NCBI GenBank assembly: GCA_029256705.1
Contig: JAQSXK010000002.1
Location: 1 to 55,541, forward strand
Origin: Clostridia bacterium
GTDB lineage: Bacteria > Bacillota > Clostridia > TANB77 > CAG-465
Direction: 5' to 3'
Length of the DNA stretch: 55,541 nucleotides
Made by a program: the position numbers and the translations under genes. The notes under the pieces are model-generated. The model made no database searches, was not told the origin of the DNA, and saw only the letters and a program-made list of their open reading frames with translations. Below are positions 36,025 through 44,457 of the stretch, piece by piece. How positions within the stretch are numbered: position 1 is the stretch's first letter; each line of letters opens with the position of its first letter.

Positions 36025-37799
36025 TTTTTATCTCCTAACACCTTTATCCAACCATTATAAACAGAATAAACATTTTCTACATTTTGATCATCAACATTAG
36101 TAATGTTAAATTTAACATTTTGATCATTCAAATTAAACAGTAATCCAAGAAATTCAGGCTTAGATATATTCATTGTTTTCCCTTGGCTGTCTTTTTTTAT
36201 TTTATACATATCTGTTGATACTTTTTCAAACAGTTCTATATCCTTAATTCTCCATTCTACAAAATTATAAGTATTTATAAATATTGTAGAACACATAAAA
36301 ATACACATAAGCATTGTAAATATAATTTTTATATAATTTTTATTTTTTGTTTCAAATAAAAAATTTAAATTTGCAAACAACATTATAAGAGCTAATATAG
36401 GAATAATATACAACTGTGGTGCATATCTAGCCCACCAGGATTCAGTCATAATAATTGTTGATACAATAACACTTATTAAAACTATACTACATATTTGAAA
36501 TTCTATTTTATTATTTTTATAAAGTTTTATCATTCCAAATATTATAATTACAACACTAACTAAAAAGATACCGCTAAATAAAACACCATATCCACCTATA
36601 CGAACATCTGGTATTGATGAATTTTTAATTTCCTGAGAAGTAACTGTAAAAGGTATCTTAAATTCAGGTGATGACCCAAGAGCATATGATACATTAGCAG
36701 TTTCTGAAAAGATTGAATAAAATAATTTTTCTAGACCAGTTTTATTACCAAATATCTCTGGTTGCAATCTCGTTATTATATCTACCTTACCTTCTCCAAA
36801 TAATGGATATAATGGATTCTTATGATCTAAAAGATTTTTAACGTATGAAGAACTACCCACAAATGCTATAGAAACTAAAAGAGTTATAGCAAAAAATATA
36901 GTTTTTCTCTTAAATTCAATTAACAGCTTGTCCTCTTTCTTTGCTTTATATAGCCAATACACATAAAAGAAAAATGAAAATATTCCTGAAAATACTAGCC
37001 CTGTAAATTTTATATTAATACATAAAATTATACTAATACAAAGACCTATCCATTTTTCTGTATTATTCATATCATATTTTTTATCTGTAATCATAATTAA
37101 AAACATAGTTAAAATGTATATAGATATACCTAATATACCATCAACGTAGTAGGAAAATATCTGAGCACATATAATAGGTCCAAATCCAATAAAAATAGAA
37201 ACCAATATAGATTGCCATATTTTTAAATACCTTTTTGATAAATACGATGTAAGTAAGAATATAAGTGATATTGCTATTATTATAGTAATTGCTTTTCCAC
37301 TTTCTATATCAGATGTAAAAGCGTAAACTGTAGCCGCAAATGTCCATGTCGCCTTAGGATAATGATCTATCCATAAAGATGTTTTAGTATCTTCACATAG
37401 ATTATTTGATACACTAAAATCATAACTATCTTGATATATAGGATTCCAACCACTTTTCAAATTACCAATAGCATATTTATGATAAGAATTACCATCACAA
37501 GTCAAATCATAAGTTTTACTTGCAAATAAAATACTACCTGATATTACTAATAATGAAATAACAATTGTAATTAATATATTTTTAAGTTTTCCATTATTAA
37601 TATAAGATATTATTCCATATATAAATATTGAAAAAATTGTAGAAATTATTAATGTGTTAGATGTTATAGGTTGGCTAAAAAATTGCATTATCGTGGTGTA
37701 TACTATAACAGATACAAGAAACAATAATAAATATAATCCTATACTAAAACACAATTTTTCTAAAACACTTTTTATCTTTGATTTGTTCAATTCGATCAT
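36021..37799 (-). CDS. multi-spanning membrane protein, probable GT-C glycosyltransferase
   Basis: 592 residues, about twelve helices and a C-terminal extracellular tail of about 80. After the second or third helix comes a loop with TCDGNSYHKYAIGNL, an Asp-containing motif in the position of GT-C catalytic residues, followed by WIDHYPKATW. It overlaps the UbiA gene by 4 bases and so may use the polyprenyl-phosphate pentose made by that pair. ATG 37799 sits directly on GAAGGA; an in-frame TTG at 37790 has better spacing and may be the real start. Specific family not recognised. Confidence 0.6.
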   Translation of the reverse strand: MIELNKSKIKSVLEKLCFSIGLYLLLFLVSVIVYTTIMQFFSQPITSNTLIISTIFSIFIYGIISYINNGKLKNILITIVISLLVISGSILFASKTYDLTCDGNSYHKYAIGNLKSGWNPIYQDSYDFSVSNNLCEDTKTSLWIDHYPKATWTFAATVYAFTSDIESGKAITIIIAISLIFLLTSYLSKRYLKIWQSILVSIFIGFGPIICAQIFSYYVDGILGISIYILTMFLIMITDKKYDMNNTEKWIGLCISIILCINIKFTGLVFSGIFSFFFYVYWLYKAKKEDKLLIEFKRKTIFFAITLLVSIAFVGSSSYVKNLLDHKNPLYPLFGEGKVDIITRLQPEIFGNKTGLEKLFYSIFSETANVSYALGSSPEFKIPFTVTSQEIKNSSIPDVRIGGYGVLFSGIFLVSVVIIIFGMIKLYKNNKIEFQICSIVLISVIVSTIIMTESWWARYAPQLYIIPILALIMLFANLNFLFETKNKNYIKIIFTMLMCIFMCSTIFINTYNFVEWRIKDIELFEKVSTDMYKIKKDSQGKTMNISKPEFLGLLFNLNDQNVKFNITNVDDQNVENVYSVYNGWIKVLGDKK

Positions 37800-37815
37800 T
37801 CCTTCTATAAATAAT

Positions 37816-40083
37816 TTATTTTATAAGTTGCTTATCCGTTTTTAATATATATTTTTTAAATGATTGTATAATTTTCAGTTTTTTAAGAACTTTAATAAGT
37901 ATACGCCAAGCGGTAAATCTCCAAAGTATTTGACTTGTAGTTGGTCTTTTAGCTATTTCATCTGGATTTTCATGATATATTTTTGTATATTCATTGAATA
38001 ATATTAAATACATTTCTGCAAATTCAATATTATTACATATACTCTTATCTACTTTTGTACCATTTTCTATTAATAGTTTAAATTCATTTGCCATTTTTTC
38101 TATCATATTTTCTATAGTAAATCCATTAAGTATCTTAGTCCTACAATTTTCTTTTATCTTACTATATTCATTATTATCTATTAAATCAATAATTGCATTG
38201 ACATATTCATCTAATTCTTCTTTCGAATAATTAAAATTCATTAAATCTTTTTCTATTGACTGATATTTTTTTACTACTTTTCCACAAGTATCATCTATTA
38301 GCTCTTTTTGACCACCAACATCAGCAGAAACAACAGGTACACCCATAGAAAGTGATTCATACGCTGTTAAAGTAAGTCCTTCAGTAAGTGAACACACTAA
38401 AGTAACATCAGCAACTTTATAATATGGTCTAATATCGCTTTTCATACCAACAAAATCTACATTTTGACTTAATCCATATTCTATAACATATGACAAAGCC
38501 TTTCTCTTAGCAGTTCCATCACCAACAACTAAAAGAACTATATCTTTTCTAATTTTACAAATTTCATTTAATAATTTAATTGCAAAAATCGGTCTCTTTA
38601 AATACTCCAGTCTACACGGAAATAATATTACCTTTTTTCCTTTGTATCTTTCAATTAACTCTTTTTCTTTATCATATTCTACTTTTGGATTAAAATATTC
38701 AGCATCTGTACCTATATATACCACATCAGTATTTTTTTCTCTTCTATTCATTTTATTATACATTAAATCTTTCAAATACTGGGTACAAGTGTAGGTTTTA
38801 TCTAAAAACTGAGATATTGCTATTGAATCTTTAGGATAACTTCCATCTCTCCAGCTCCAATCCTCAGCATGTAAGTAATCAACAACAATCAATTCTGGAA
38901 ACATACATTTTAGCCATGGAATTACGTAATATCCGTAAAAACTATTGCTTTGAAATACAAGATCTATATTTCGAGATTTAATTATATGATGTATAAAGCT
39001 AGCCCAATCTTCTCTATTTAAGAATGTTGTCAAATCAAAAAATTCATCTGAATATTTTTCAAAATTATGTCTCAACATATACTCATGCGACTCAGTTGTT
39101 ATTATAGATATTTCATAACCTTGTTCTTTTAATGATTTTATAAGATTTAAATTAAATATATCTGCTCCACCTGTAATAGTCCAAGGAAATATAAATAGTA
39201 TTCTCTTTTTTCCGTTCCTAGTATTAATTGGTTTTCTATTCCAATCAAATTCTTTTGGATAGGAATTAAAATCATAATCAGTAGTCATAGGATATTGTAT
39301 AGCTCCAACATTTTTCTTTATATCTTTAGCAACTTTTTTTAGATATGATTCTGCAATTTTACTCTTTCTTTTATCAGAATTAATACTATTAAGTCTACCT
39401 ACTTCTTCTCTTCTATACCAAAACCCATAGAAATTCATTCTTACAGGAATATATTTTTTAGCTAAAAATTTTAGCCACATATACCAATCTTCATGAACTT
39501 CCTTTGGAAGCTTTGTATATTCAGTTAATTCAAGATATTTATCTTTCCTTATAAAAGATGAACCACATAATAAGTTTTCTTTCTTTTCCTTCATTGTGTT
39601 AAACATTGGACTCCATAAATATTCTTGTTCACCAAATGCACAACTATTTGAATATGCCCAAGTTGCTTTTTTATTAGTAAATAAAGTCCAATATCCACAT
39701 TCTAATAAAGTATTATCTATTAAATCATCAGAATCAATTGTGTAAATTATGTCAGCTTTTGCGTTTTGTGCTCCATAAAGTCTTGCTGATGCAGGACCAC
39801 CATTCTCTTTGTTAAATATTTTAATTCTTTTATCCTGTTCAGCAAATTTATTTAAAAATTCAATTGTATCTTTCTCTGTACTTCCATCATTTACTATTAT
39901 CCATTCCCAATATGGAAAAGTTTGATTAAATATACTATTAGCTGTTTGTTGAATATATTTTTTTGCATTATAGTATGGAGTTATTAAACTAATAAGCGCT
40001 TCTCCATCATTAAATATATCCCTATTACTTAGTACTTTACCAGGTTCTTGATTAAATTTGAAATATTTTTTTTCATCTATCAT
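37816..40083 (-). CDS. two-domain glycosyltransferase (GT2 + GT4)
   Basis: 755 residues. Residues 30-260: GT-A domain with LITPYYNAKKYIQQTANSIF, WIIVNDGSTEKDT, IDSDDLID. Residues 290-680: GT-B domain with KRILFIFPWTITGGADIFNLNLI, VILFPCRLEYLKRP, 'VTLVCSLTEGLTLTAYESLSMGVPVVSADVGG' holding the EX7E-type motif. The C-terminal 70 residues are basic. Such double enzymes often add two successive sugars to one acceptor. Immediately downstream of the ABC exporter genes. Confidence 0.88.
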   Translation of the reverse strand: MIDEKKYFKFNQEPGKVLSNRDIFNDGEALISLITPYYNAKKYIQQTANSIFNQTFPYWEWIIVNDGSTEKDTIEFLNKFAEQDKRIKIFNKENGGPASARLYGAQNAKADIIYTIDSDDLIDNTLLECGYWTLFTNKKATWAYSNSCAFGEQEYLWSPMFNTMKEKKENLLCGSSFIRKDKYLELTEYTKLPKEVHEDWYMWLKFLAKKYIPVRMNFYGFWYRREEVGRLNSINSDKRKSKIAESYLKKVAKDIKKNVGAIQYPMTTDYDFNSYPKEFDWNRKPINTRNGKKRILFIFPWTITGGADIFNLNLIKSLKEQGYEISIITTESHEYMLRHNFEKYSDEFFDLTTFLNREDWASFIHHIIKSRNIDLVFQSNSFYGYYVIPWLKCMFPELIVVDYLHAEDWSWRDGSYPKDSIAISQFLDKTYTCTQYLKDLMYNKMNRREKNTDVVYIGTDAEYFNPKVEYDKEKELIERYKGKKVILFPCRLEYLKRPIFAIKLLNEICKIRKDIVLLVVGDGTAKRKALSYVIEYGLSQNVDFVGMKSDIRPYYKVADVTLVCSLTEGLTLTAYESLSMGVPVVSADVGGQKELIDDTCGKVVKKYQSIEKDLMNFNYSKEELDEYVNAIIDLIDNNEYSKIKENCRTKILNGFTIENMIEKMANEFKLLIENGTKVDKSICNNIEFAEMYLILFNEYTKIYHENPDEIAKRPTTSQILWRFTAWRILIKVLKKLKIIQSFKKYILKTDKQLIK

Positions 40084-40135
40084 ATTTGTCTCCTTATTTT
40101 GGAATGTTTGATTTTTATATTAACATTATTAATGT

Positions 40136-40900
40136 TTAATTAGCATCTTCTAATCCTTGATCTTTTAAATAAGCCTTAACTACGTTTTCAGAAGTATCGT
40201 CCATTCTAAGCTCTCCATTAGATATCCATAATGCTCTATCACAAAATTCTTTAACAGTCCCCATACCATGAGATACAAATACCATGGTTTTACCTTTTGC
40301 TTTTAATTCTTGCATTTTCTTTAAACATTTATCTTGGAAGTGAGCGTCTCCTACTGCAAGTATTTCATCTATTAACAATATTTCAGCTTCAACATTTACA
40401 GCTATAGAAAAGGCAAGTCTCATATACATACCTGAAGAATATGTTCTTACAGGTGTATCAATAAATTCACCAAGTTCTGAAAATTCTATTATTGTATCTA
40501 GTACTTTATCTACATCTTTTTTTCCTAATCCATATATAGATGCATTAAAGTATATATTTTCTCTTCCAGTAAAATCCGTATTAAATCCAGCTCCAAGTTC
40601 TAATAAACTTGAAACCTTACCTCTTATATCAATTGTTCCTTTTTCAGGATAAATTATTTTAGATAACAATTTTAATAGCGTAGATTTACCTGAACCGTTA
40701 ATCCCAATTAGGGCAACAGTTTCACCTCTTTTTATATCACATGATATATCTTTTAATACCACATGTTTTCTTTTTCTCGTTCTTTTTAAATTAGTTAATC
40801 TCTCTTTTAAAAAATATGCTTTATCTTCATAGTATGTAAACTCTTTAGTTACATTATCTACTTTTATAACTACATCTTCATTATTTATCTTCTTACTCAT
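40136..40900 (-). CDS. ABC exporter ATPase (Wzt/TagH-like)
   Basis: 254 residues. Walker A GINGSGKSTLLKLL, Q-loop region, ABC signature YSSGMYMRLAFSIA (family form), Walker B ILLIDEILAVGD, H-loop VFVSHG. It lacks the extra C-terminal carbohydrate-binding domain of some Wzt proteins. With the Wzm-like permease just upstream it forms an exporter for a lipid-linked polysaccharide across the membrane. Symbols wzt or tagH cannot be separated from sequence alone. Confidence 0.93.
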   Translation of the reverse strand: MSKKINNEDVVIKVDNVTKEFTYYEDKAYFLKERLTNLKRTRKRKHVVLKDISCDIKRGETVALIGINGSGKSTLLKLLSKIIYPEKGTIDIRGKVSSLLELGAGFNTDFTGRENIYFNASIYGLGKKDVDKVLDTIIEFSELGEFIDTPVRTYSSGMYMRLAFSIAVNVEAEILLIDEILAVGDAHFQDKCLKKMQELKAKGKTMVFVSHGMGTVKEFCDRALWISNGELRMDDTSENVVKAYLKDQGLEDAN

Positions 40901-40903
40901 ATT

Positions 40904-41689
40904 CTACACCTCTTCAGCAAATCTTCTTTGAAGTTTTTCAAATATTAAATATGCTATCCATAAAAATACCATTGAACCGACAAATATATATAATAATGAC
41001 ATTAAATTTGGCATAGTTTTATCATATAATATACTTCTATATCCATCCATAATTTGAACCATCGGGTTCAAATCATATATACTTCTATATTTTTCTGGAA
41101 CCATATCTGATTTATATAGTATCGGTGTTGCATACATCCAAACCATCATAATTGGATTCATCATGTATTGAACGTCTCTTACGTAAACATTTATTGCAGA
41201 CAATATAAATACACATCCTAAAGAAAATATAGCCTGTACAAATACTATAACTGGAAGCCATAAAGCAACCCATGAAATACCTATATCACTGAAGAATATT
41301 AATGCTATAAATATTATTACTGCACTGAAAAAATAATTTATTGTATTACTTATTACTGTCGCTAAAGGAAGTACTTCTCTTGGAAAATACACTTTTTTCA
41401 GTAATGCACCTCCGTTAGATACACACGCAGTTCCCATAGCAATTGTATTTGCAAAATAATTCCAAGGCATTAATGCAATAAATAAATATATTGGATAATT
41501 TGGTATATTAATTTTAAATACTAATTGAAATACTGTTGAATATACAAGTAATAATAATAATGGATTAAGTAGAGTCCATAAAAATCCAAGGAATGATCCT
41601 TTATATTTACCTCTAATATCTTGTTTAACTAAAGTATAAAGCATATGTCTATACTTATATATCTCTTTGAATTTTTCTATAAGTTTCAT
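40904..41689 (-). CDS. ABC-2 type polysaccharide exporter permease (Wzm/TagG-like)
   Basis: 261 residues, six helices. IRGKYKGSFLGFLWTLLNPLL, 'PNYPIYLFIALMPWNYFANTI' and 'VRDVQYMMNPIMMVWMYATPILY' are typical. The start is ATG 41689 with GGAGG five bases upstream; the track-length start is a TTG inside that site. Stop and ATPase start are 3 bases apart. Exports the glycan synthesised on the cytoplasmic face. Confidence 0.93.
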   Translation of the reverse strand: MKLIEKFKEIYKYRHMLYTLVKQDIRGKYKGSFLGFLWTLLNPLLLLLVYSTVFQLVFKINIPNYPIYLFIALMPWNYFANTIAMGTACVSNGGALLKKVYFPREVLPLATVISNTINYFFSAVIIFIALIFFSDIGISWVALWLPVIVFVQAIFSLGCVFILSAINVYVRDVQYMMNPIMMVWMYATPILYKSDMVPEKYRSIYDLNPMVQIMDGYRSILYDKTMPNLMSLLYIFVGSMVFLWIAYLIFEKLQRRFAEEV

Positions 41690-41711
41690 TTTTTCCTCCA
41701 AAAACTAATAA

Positions 41712-42119
41712 TCAAGTCTTATTTTTAAATACTATCTTTTTACTCATAATATAATTTATAATTATCACTATAATATTAGCAATTATTTTGATTAACATAT
41801 CATTAACCTGTAATAAACTAACACCTACATACATTATAACTATATCAATTGCAAGTGAAGATAATCTAACAGATACAAATAATATTATTTCTTTAATTAT
41901 ATCTGTTTTATTATTCTTTTTACTGTTAAATACATATATTCTATTTGTTACATATGCAAAAGCAACAGCTAAGCACCATGCTATTACATTACTAACCATA
42001 TAATCTATATTTAATAGATTCTTCATTAAACCATATGTTACGATATTTATTAATGTTGTTAAAATCCCAAATACTAAATATAGTAATACTTCTTTATTTT
42101 TTTTAATATTATCTATCAT
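41712..42119 (-). CDS. GtrA-like membrane protein
   Basis: 135 residues, four helices. 'LLYLVFGILTTLINIVTYGLMK' and 'AWCLAVAFAYVTNRIYVF' match GtrA, small proteins thought to flip undecaprenyl-phosphate sugars. Overlaps the end of the phosphohexomutase gene by 4 bases. It could act with any of the polyprenyl-phosphate GT2 enzymes of this window. Confidence 0.88.
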   Translation of the reverse strand: MIDNIKKNKEVLLYLVFGILTTLINIVTYGLMKNLLNIDYMVSNVIAWCLAVAFAYVTNRIYVFNSKKNNKTDIIKEIILFVSVRLSSLAIDIVIMYVGVSLLQVNDMLIKIIANIIVIIINYIMSKKIVFKNKT

Positions 42120-43483
42120 TTTAAAAGACTCATAAACTCTTCTTCAAGTTTCTTAGCTCTTTCGTTTGTTATTGCTTCAAATCTTGCTGTTATGTCTGGA
42201 CCTGTATTAGATGCTCTAACTAAAGCCCAACCATCAGCAAATTCAGCTCTTACACCATCTATAGTGTTTATATTATAACCTTTTTCTATGCAATACTCTT
42301 TTATTTTTTCTATTACTTTAAACTTTTCTTCATCTGTTGATTTAAATTTAAGTTCTGGTGTTGCATAATATTTATTAATACCTTCTAACAACTGACTTAC
42401 AGTTTTATCTGTTTTAGATAATATTTCTATTAATCTTAATCCAGCGTAAATACCATCATCTATATTAGGCCATTTATCATTAAAGAACACATGTCCTGAA
42501 AGTTCAGATCCAAAAGCAAATTTACCTTCTCTCATCTTAGCTTTCATATATGAATTACCAGTTCTATAACATACAGGACTTCCACCTAATTTTATTATTT
42601 CATCTGGTAATGCTTTTGTGCATTTAACATCAAATAATGCTGATTTATTACTTATTTTACTCATTATATCTCTCCATATAATGATTGCATATAAGTCAAT
42701 ATATATCATATTACCTTTTTCATCTATAATACCAACTCTGTCTCCATCACCGTCTAAGCCAATACCTAAGTCTGCATGATTTTCAAGAACCAATCTTTTT
42801 AAGTCTTCATTATTTTTTTCAACACTTGGATCTGGATGATGATTTGGAAATTCCGGATTAGATTCTATATATAACGGAATAAGATCTACACCCATCATTT
42901 CAAAAGCTTCTTTTGCTATTATACTTGTAGTACCATTAGCACTATCGACAACAACTTTTATTTTTTTATCTCCCAAATCGATAGATTTCTTTATTAATTC
43001 TAAATATCTATCACGTATATCATCTGTTGTAACTGTTCCATTTCCTTTTTTGAAATTTCCTGCTTCAACAAATCTTCTAAAATCTTGTATAAGTTCTCCA
43101 CAAGCATTACCAAAATCATCAAAAGCCATTTTAAAGCCATTGTATTCTTTTGGATTGTGACTTGCTGTTACCATTATACCTGGATCTAATTTTAACTCTT
43201 TTTGAGCAAAATAGTACATAGGTGTTGTAACCAACCCTATATATGTAACATCTACTCCTGTTTCTGTTATACCTTGTATTAAAGCATTAGTTAAACTAAC
43301 ACCTGAAGTTCTGTTATCTTGTCCTATTACACATTTTGTGTAACCTTTATCTTGTATGTATGAGCCAAACCCTAGACCTATTGTATACGCAACACTTTCG
43401 TCTAAATCTACTCCATATATAGCACGAATATCGTAGCCTCTATATATCTGTGGATTGATGTTTTTATTTACTTCTAAATTCAT
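42116..43483 (-). CDS. phosphomannomutase/phosphoglucomutase
   Basis: 455 residues, the usual length of the bifunctional PMM/PGM (ManB/AlgC) group. RGYDIRAIYG at the start, catalytic phosphoserine loop TASHNPKEYNG, metal loop LDGDGDRVG, sugar-binding GSELSGH and C-terminal phosphate loop RASNTGPDITARFEA. Supplies hexose 1-phosphate for nucleotide sugars. First gene of the polysaccharide locus, under the promoter at 43504-43532. Mannose versus glucose preference cannot be decided. Confidence 0.93.
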   Translation of the reverse strand: MNLEVNKNINPQIYRGYDIRAIYGVDLDESVAYTIGLGFGSYIQDKGYTKCVIGQDNRTSGVSLTNALIQGITETGVDVTYIGLVTTPMYYFAQKELKLDPGIMVTASHNPKEYNGFKMAFDDFGNACGELIQDFRRFVEAGNFKKGNGTVTTDDIRDRYLELIKKSIDLGDKKIKVVVDSANGTTSIIAKEAFEMMGVDLIPLYIESNPEFPNHHPDPSVEKNNEDLKRLVLENHADLGIGLDGDGDRVGIIDEKGNMIYIDLYAIIIWRDIMSKISNKSALFDVKCTKALPDEIIKLGGSPVCYRTGNSYMKAKMREGKFAFGSELSGHVFFNDKWPNIDDGIYAGLRLIEILSKTDKTVSQLLEGINKYYATPELKFKSTDEEKFKVIEKIKEYCIEKGYNINTIDGVRAEFADGWALVRASNTGPDITARFEAITNERAKKLEEEFMSLLK

Positions 43484-43503
43484 TTAAATCACTCCTCCGC
43501 CAT

Positions 43504-43532
43504 ATTATATCATAAAATACAATTCATTTCAA
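43504..43532 (-). promoter_or_regulatory. promoter of the polysaccharide locus
   Basis: TTGAAA (43532-43527), 17 nt, extended -10 TGATATAAT (TATAAT at 43509-43504), 20 bases before the phosphohexomutase ATG. Confidence 0.75.
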
Positions 43533-43566
43533 ACTTTTTCTACAAATTTTACATCTTTATAGAAAT

Positions 43567-44055
43567 TTAAATTTTGTATTTTTTTAAAATTTTATTGTGT
43601 TTTTCTTCTATATCAATTAATTTTTCTTTTATATCCAATCCACCAGCATATCCAACAAGTTTTCCATTTGTTCCTATTACTCTATGACATGGTATTATTA
43701 TAGGTATTTTGTTTTTATTATTTGCATTACCTACTGCTCTACATGCTTTTTCATTACCTATTGCAACAGCTATGTCTTTATATGTACACGTTTTTCCATA
43801 TGGCACTTTAGTTAGTTGATTCCAAACCAGTTTTTGAAATTCTGTACCTTCTAACTTAATTGGTACATCAATATATTCTAATTTACCGGACAAATATAGA
43901 TTTATTTTTTCTATTGTTTCTTTTATTAATGGTGTTTCTTTTACTTCCACATTATCTGGTAATATATCGCTGCCAAAGTATATGTTAGTAATATATCCAT
44001 CTGCTTCACCTATTGTAACGTTGCCAATTGAAGTTAAATAAGTTTTTATTATCAT
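43567..44055 (-). CDS. ogt: methylated-DNA-protein-cysteine methyltransferase
   Basis: 162 residues. Repairs O6-methylguanine by transferring the methyl group to its own Cys. Active site IPCHRVIGTNGKLVGYAGG; helix-turn-helix region VPYGKTCTYKDIAVAIGNEKACRAVGNANNKN is split by short conserved blocks (PYGKTCTY, RAVGNA). The start is ATG 44055 with AAAGGAG at 7 bases; a longer TTG start (44073) overlaps that site. Ogt/MGMT type without Ada regulatory domain. Confidence 0.95.
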   Translation of the reverse strand: MIIKTYLTSIGNVTIGEADGYITNIYFGSDILPDNVEVKETPLIKETIEKINLYLSGKLEYIDVPIKLEGTEFQKLVWNQLTKVPYGKTCTYKDIAVAIGNEKACRAVGNANNKNKIPIIIPCHRVIGTNGKLVGYAGGLDIKEKLIDIEEKHNKILKKYKI

Positions 44056-44149
44056 ATTAATACTCCTTTTCAATTCTACATATTATATCATATTTTGCCT
44101 ATAATTCATATACTATATATTATATACTTTTTAAATTTTCGACATTTAC

Positions 44150-44178
44150 TTGACATTTTAAGAAATATATATTAAAAT
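44150..44178 (+). promoter_or_regulatory. sigma-A promoter of glmS
   Basis: TTGACA (44150-44155), 17 nt, TAAAAT (44173-44178). It produces a leader of about 270 bases that contains the glmS ribozyme. The interval 44056-44149 otherwise shows only the upstream region of ogt. Confidence 0.8.
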
Positions 44179-44224
44179 ATAGATAAGTTGGTATTTACTT
44201 TAAAGGGGTGAATTATAAAGTATT

Positions 44225-44350
44225 GCACAATTAGCGCATGGTTAACATTAATTGTTAATGACGAGGTTAGTAGTTATCGAATTATATCAGCGGATGCTAC
44301 TACGGTGGATATTTCTATCGTTATACATATTACAAAGAAGTAAAATTATT
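44225..44350 (+). ncRNA. glmS ribozyme: glmS ribozyme (GlcN6P-activated self-cleaving riboswitch)
   Basis: The core elements occur in order: TTAGCGC (cleavage expected between A44233 and G44234), a P2 hairpin TTAACA/TGTTAA, GACGAGG, pairing arms AGTAG/CTACT around TTATCGA and CAGCGGATGC, then CGGTGGATATTTCTATCG and a final ACAAAGAAGTAAAA. These match the conserved glmS ribozyme blocks (AGCGCC, GACGAGG, TTATCGA, GCGGATGCC, AAAGA). GlcN6P binding triggers cleavage and decay of the glmS mRNA. The 3' boundary is approximate. Confidence 0.93.
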
Positions 44351-44457
44351 AGATTACTTTTAAAAAATATGTAAATACTAAAGTATATAATGTTTCGTAG
44401 GTTTTACTATCTACCAATTATTATTTATGCTTTGTATTTTGAAGGGAGAAATATATA

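Noticed and set aside
22358-43483. Polysaccharide locus as a teichoic acid cluster
   Set aside because: TagG/TagH-like exporter proteins fit, but no TagA/TagB/TagF-type polyol-phosphate genes are present, so a generic ABC-exported glycan is the safer call.
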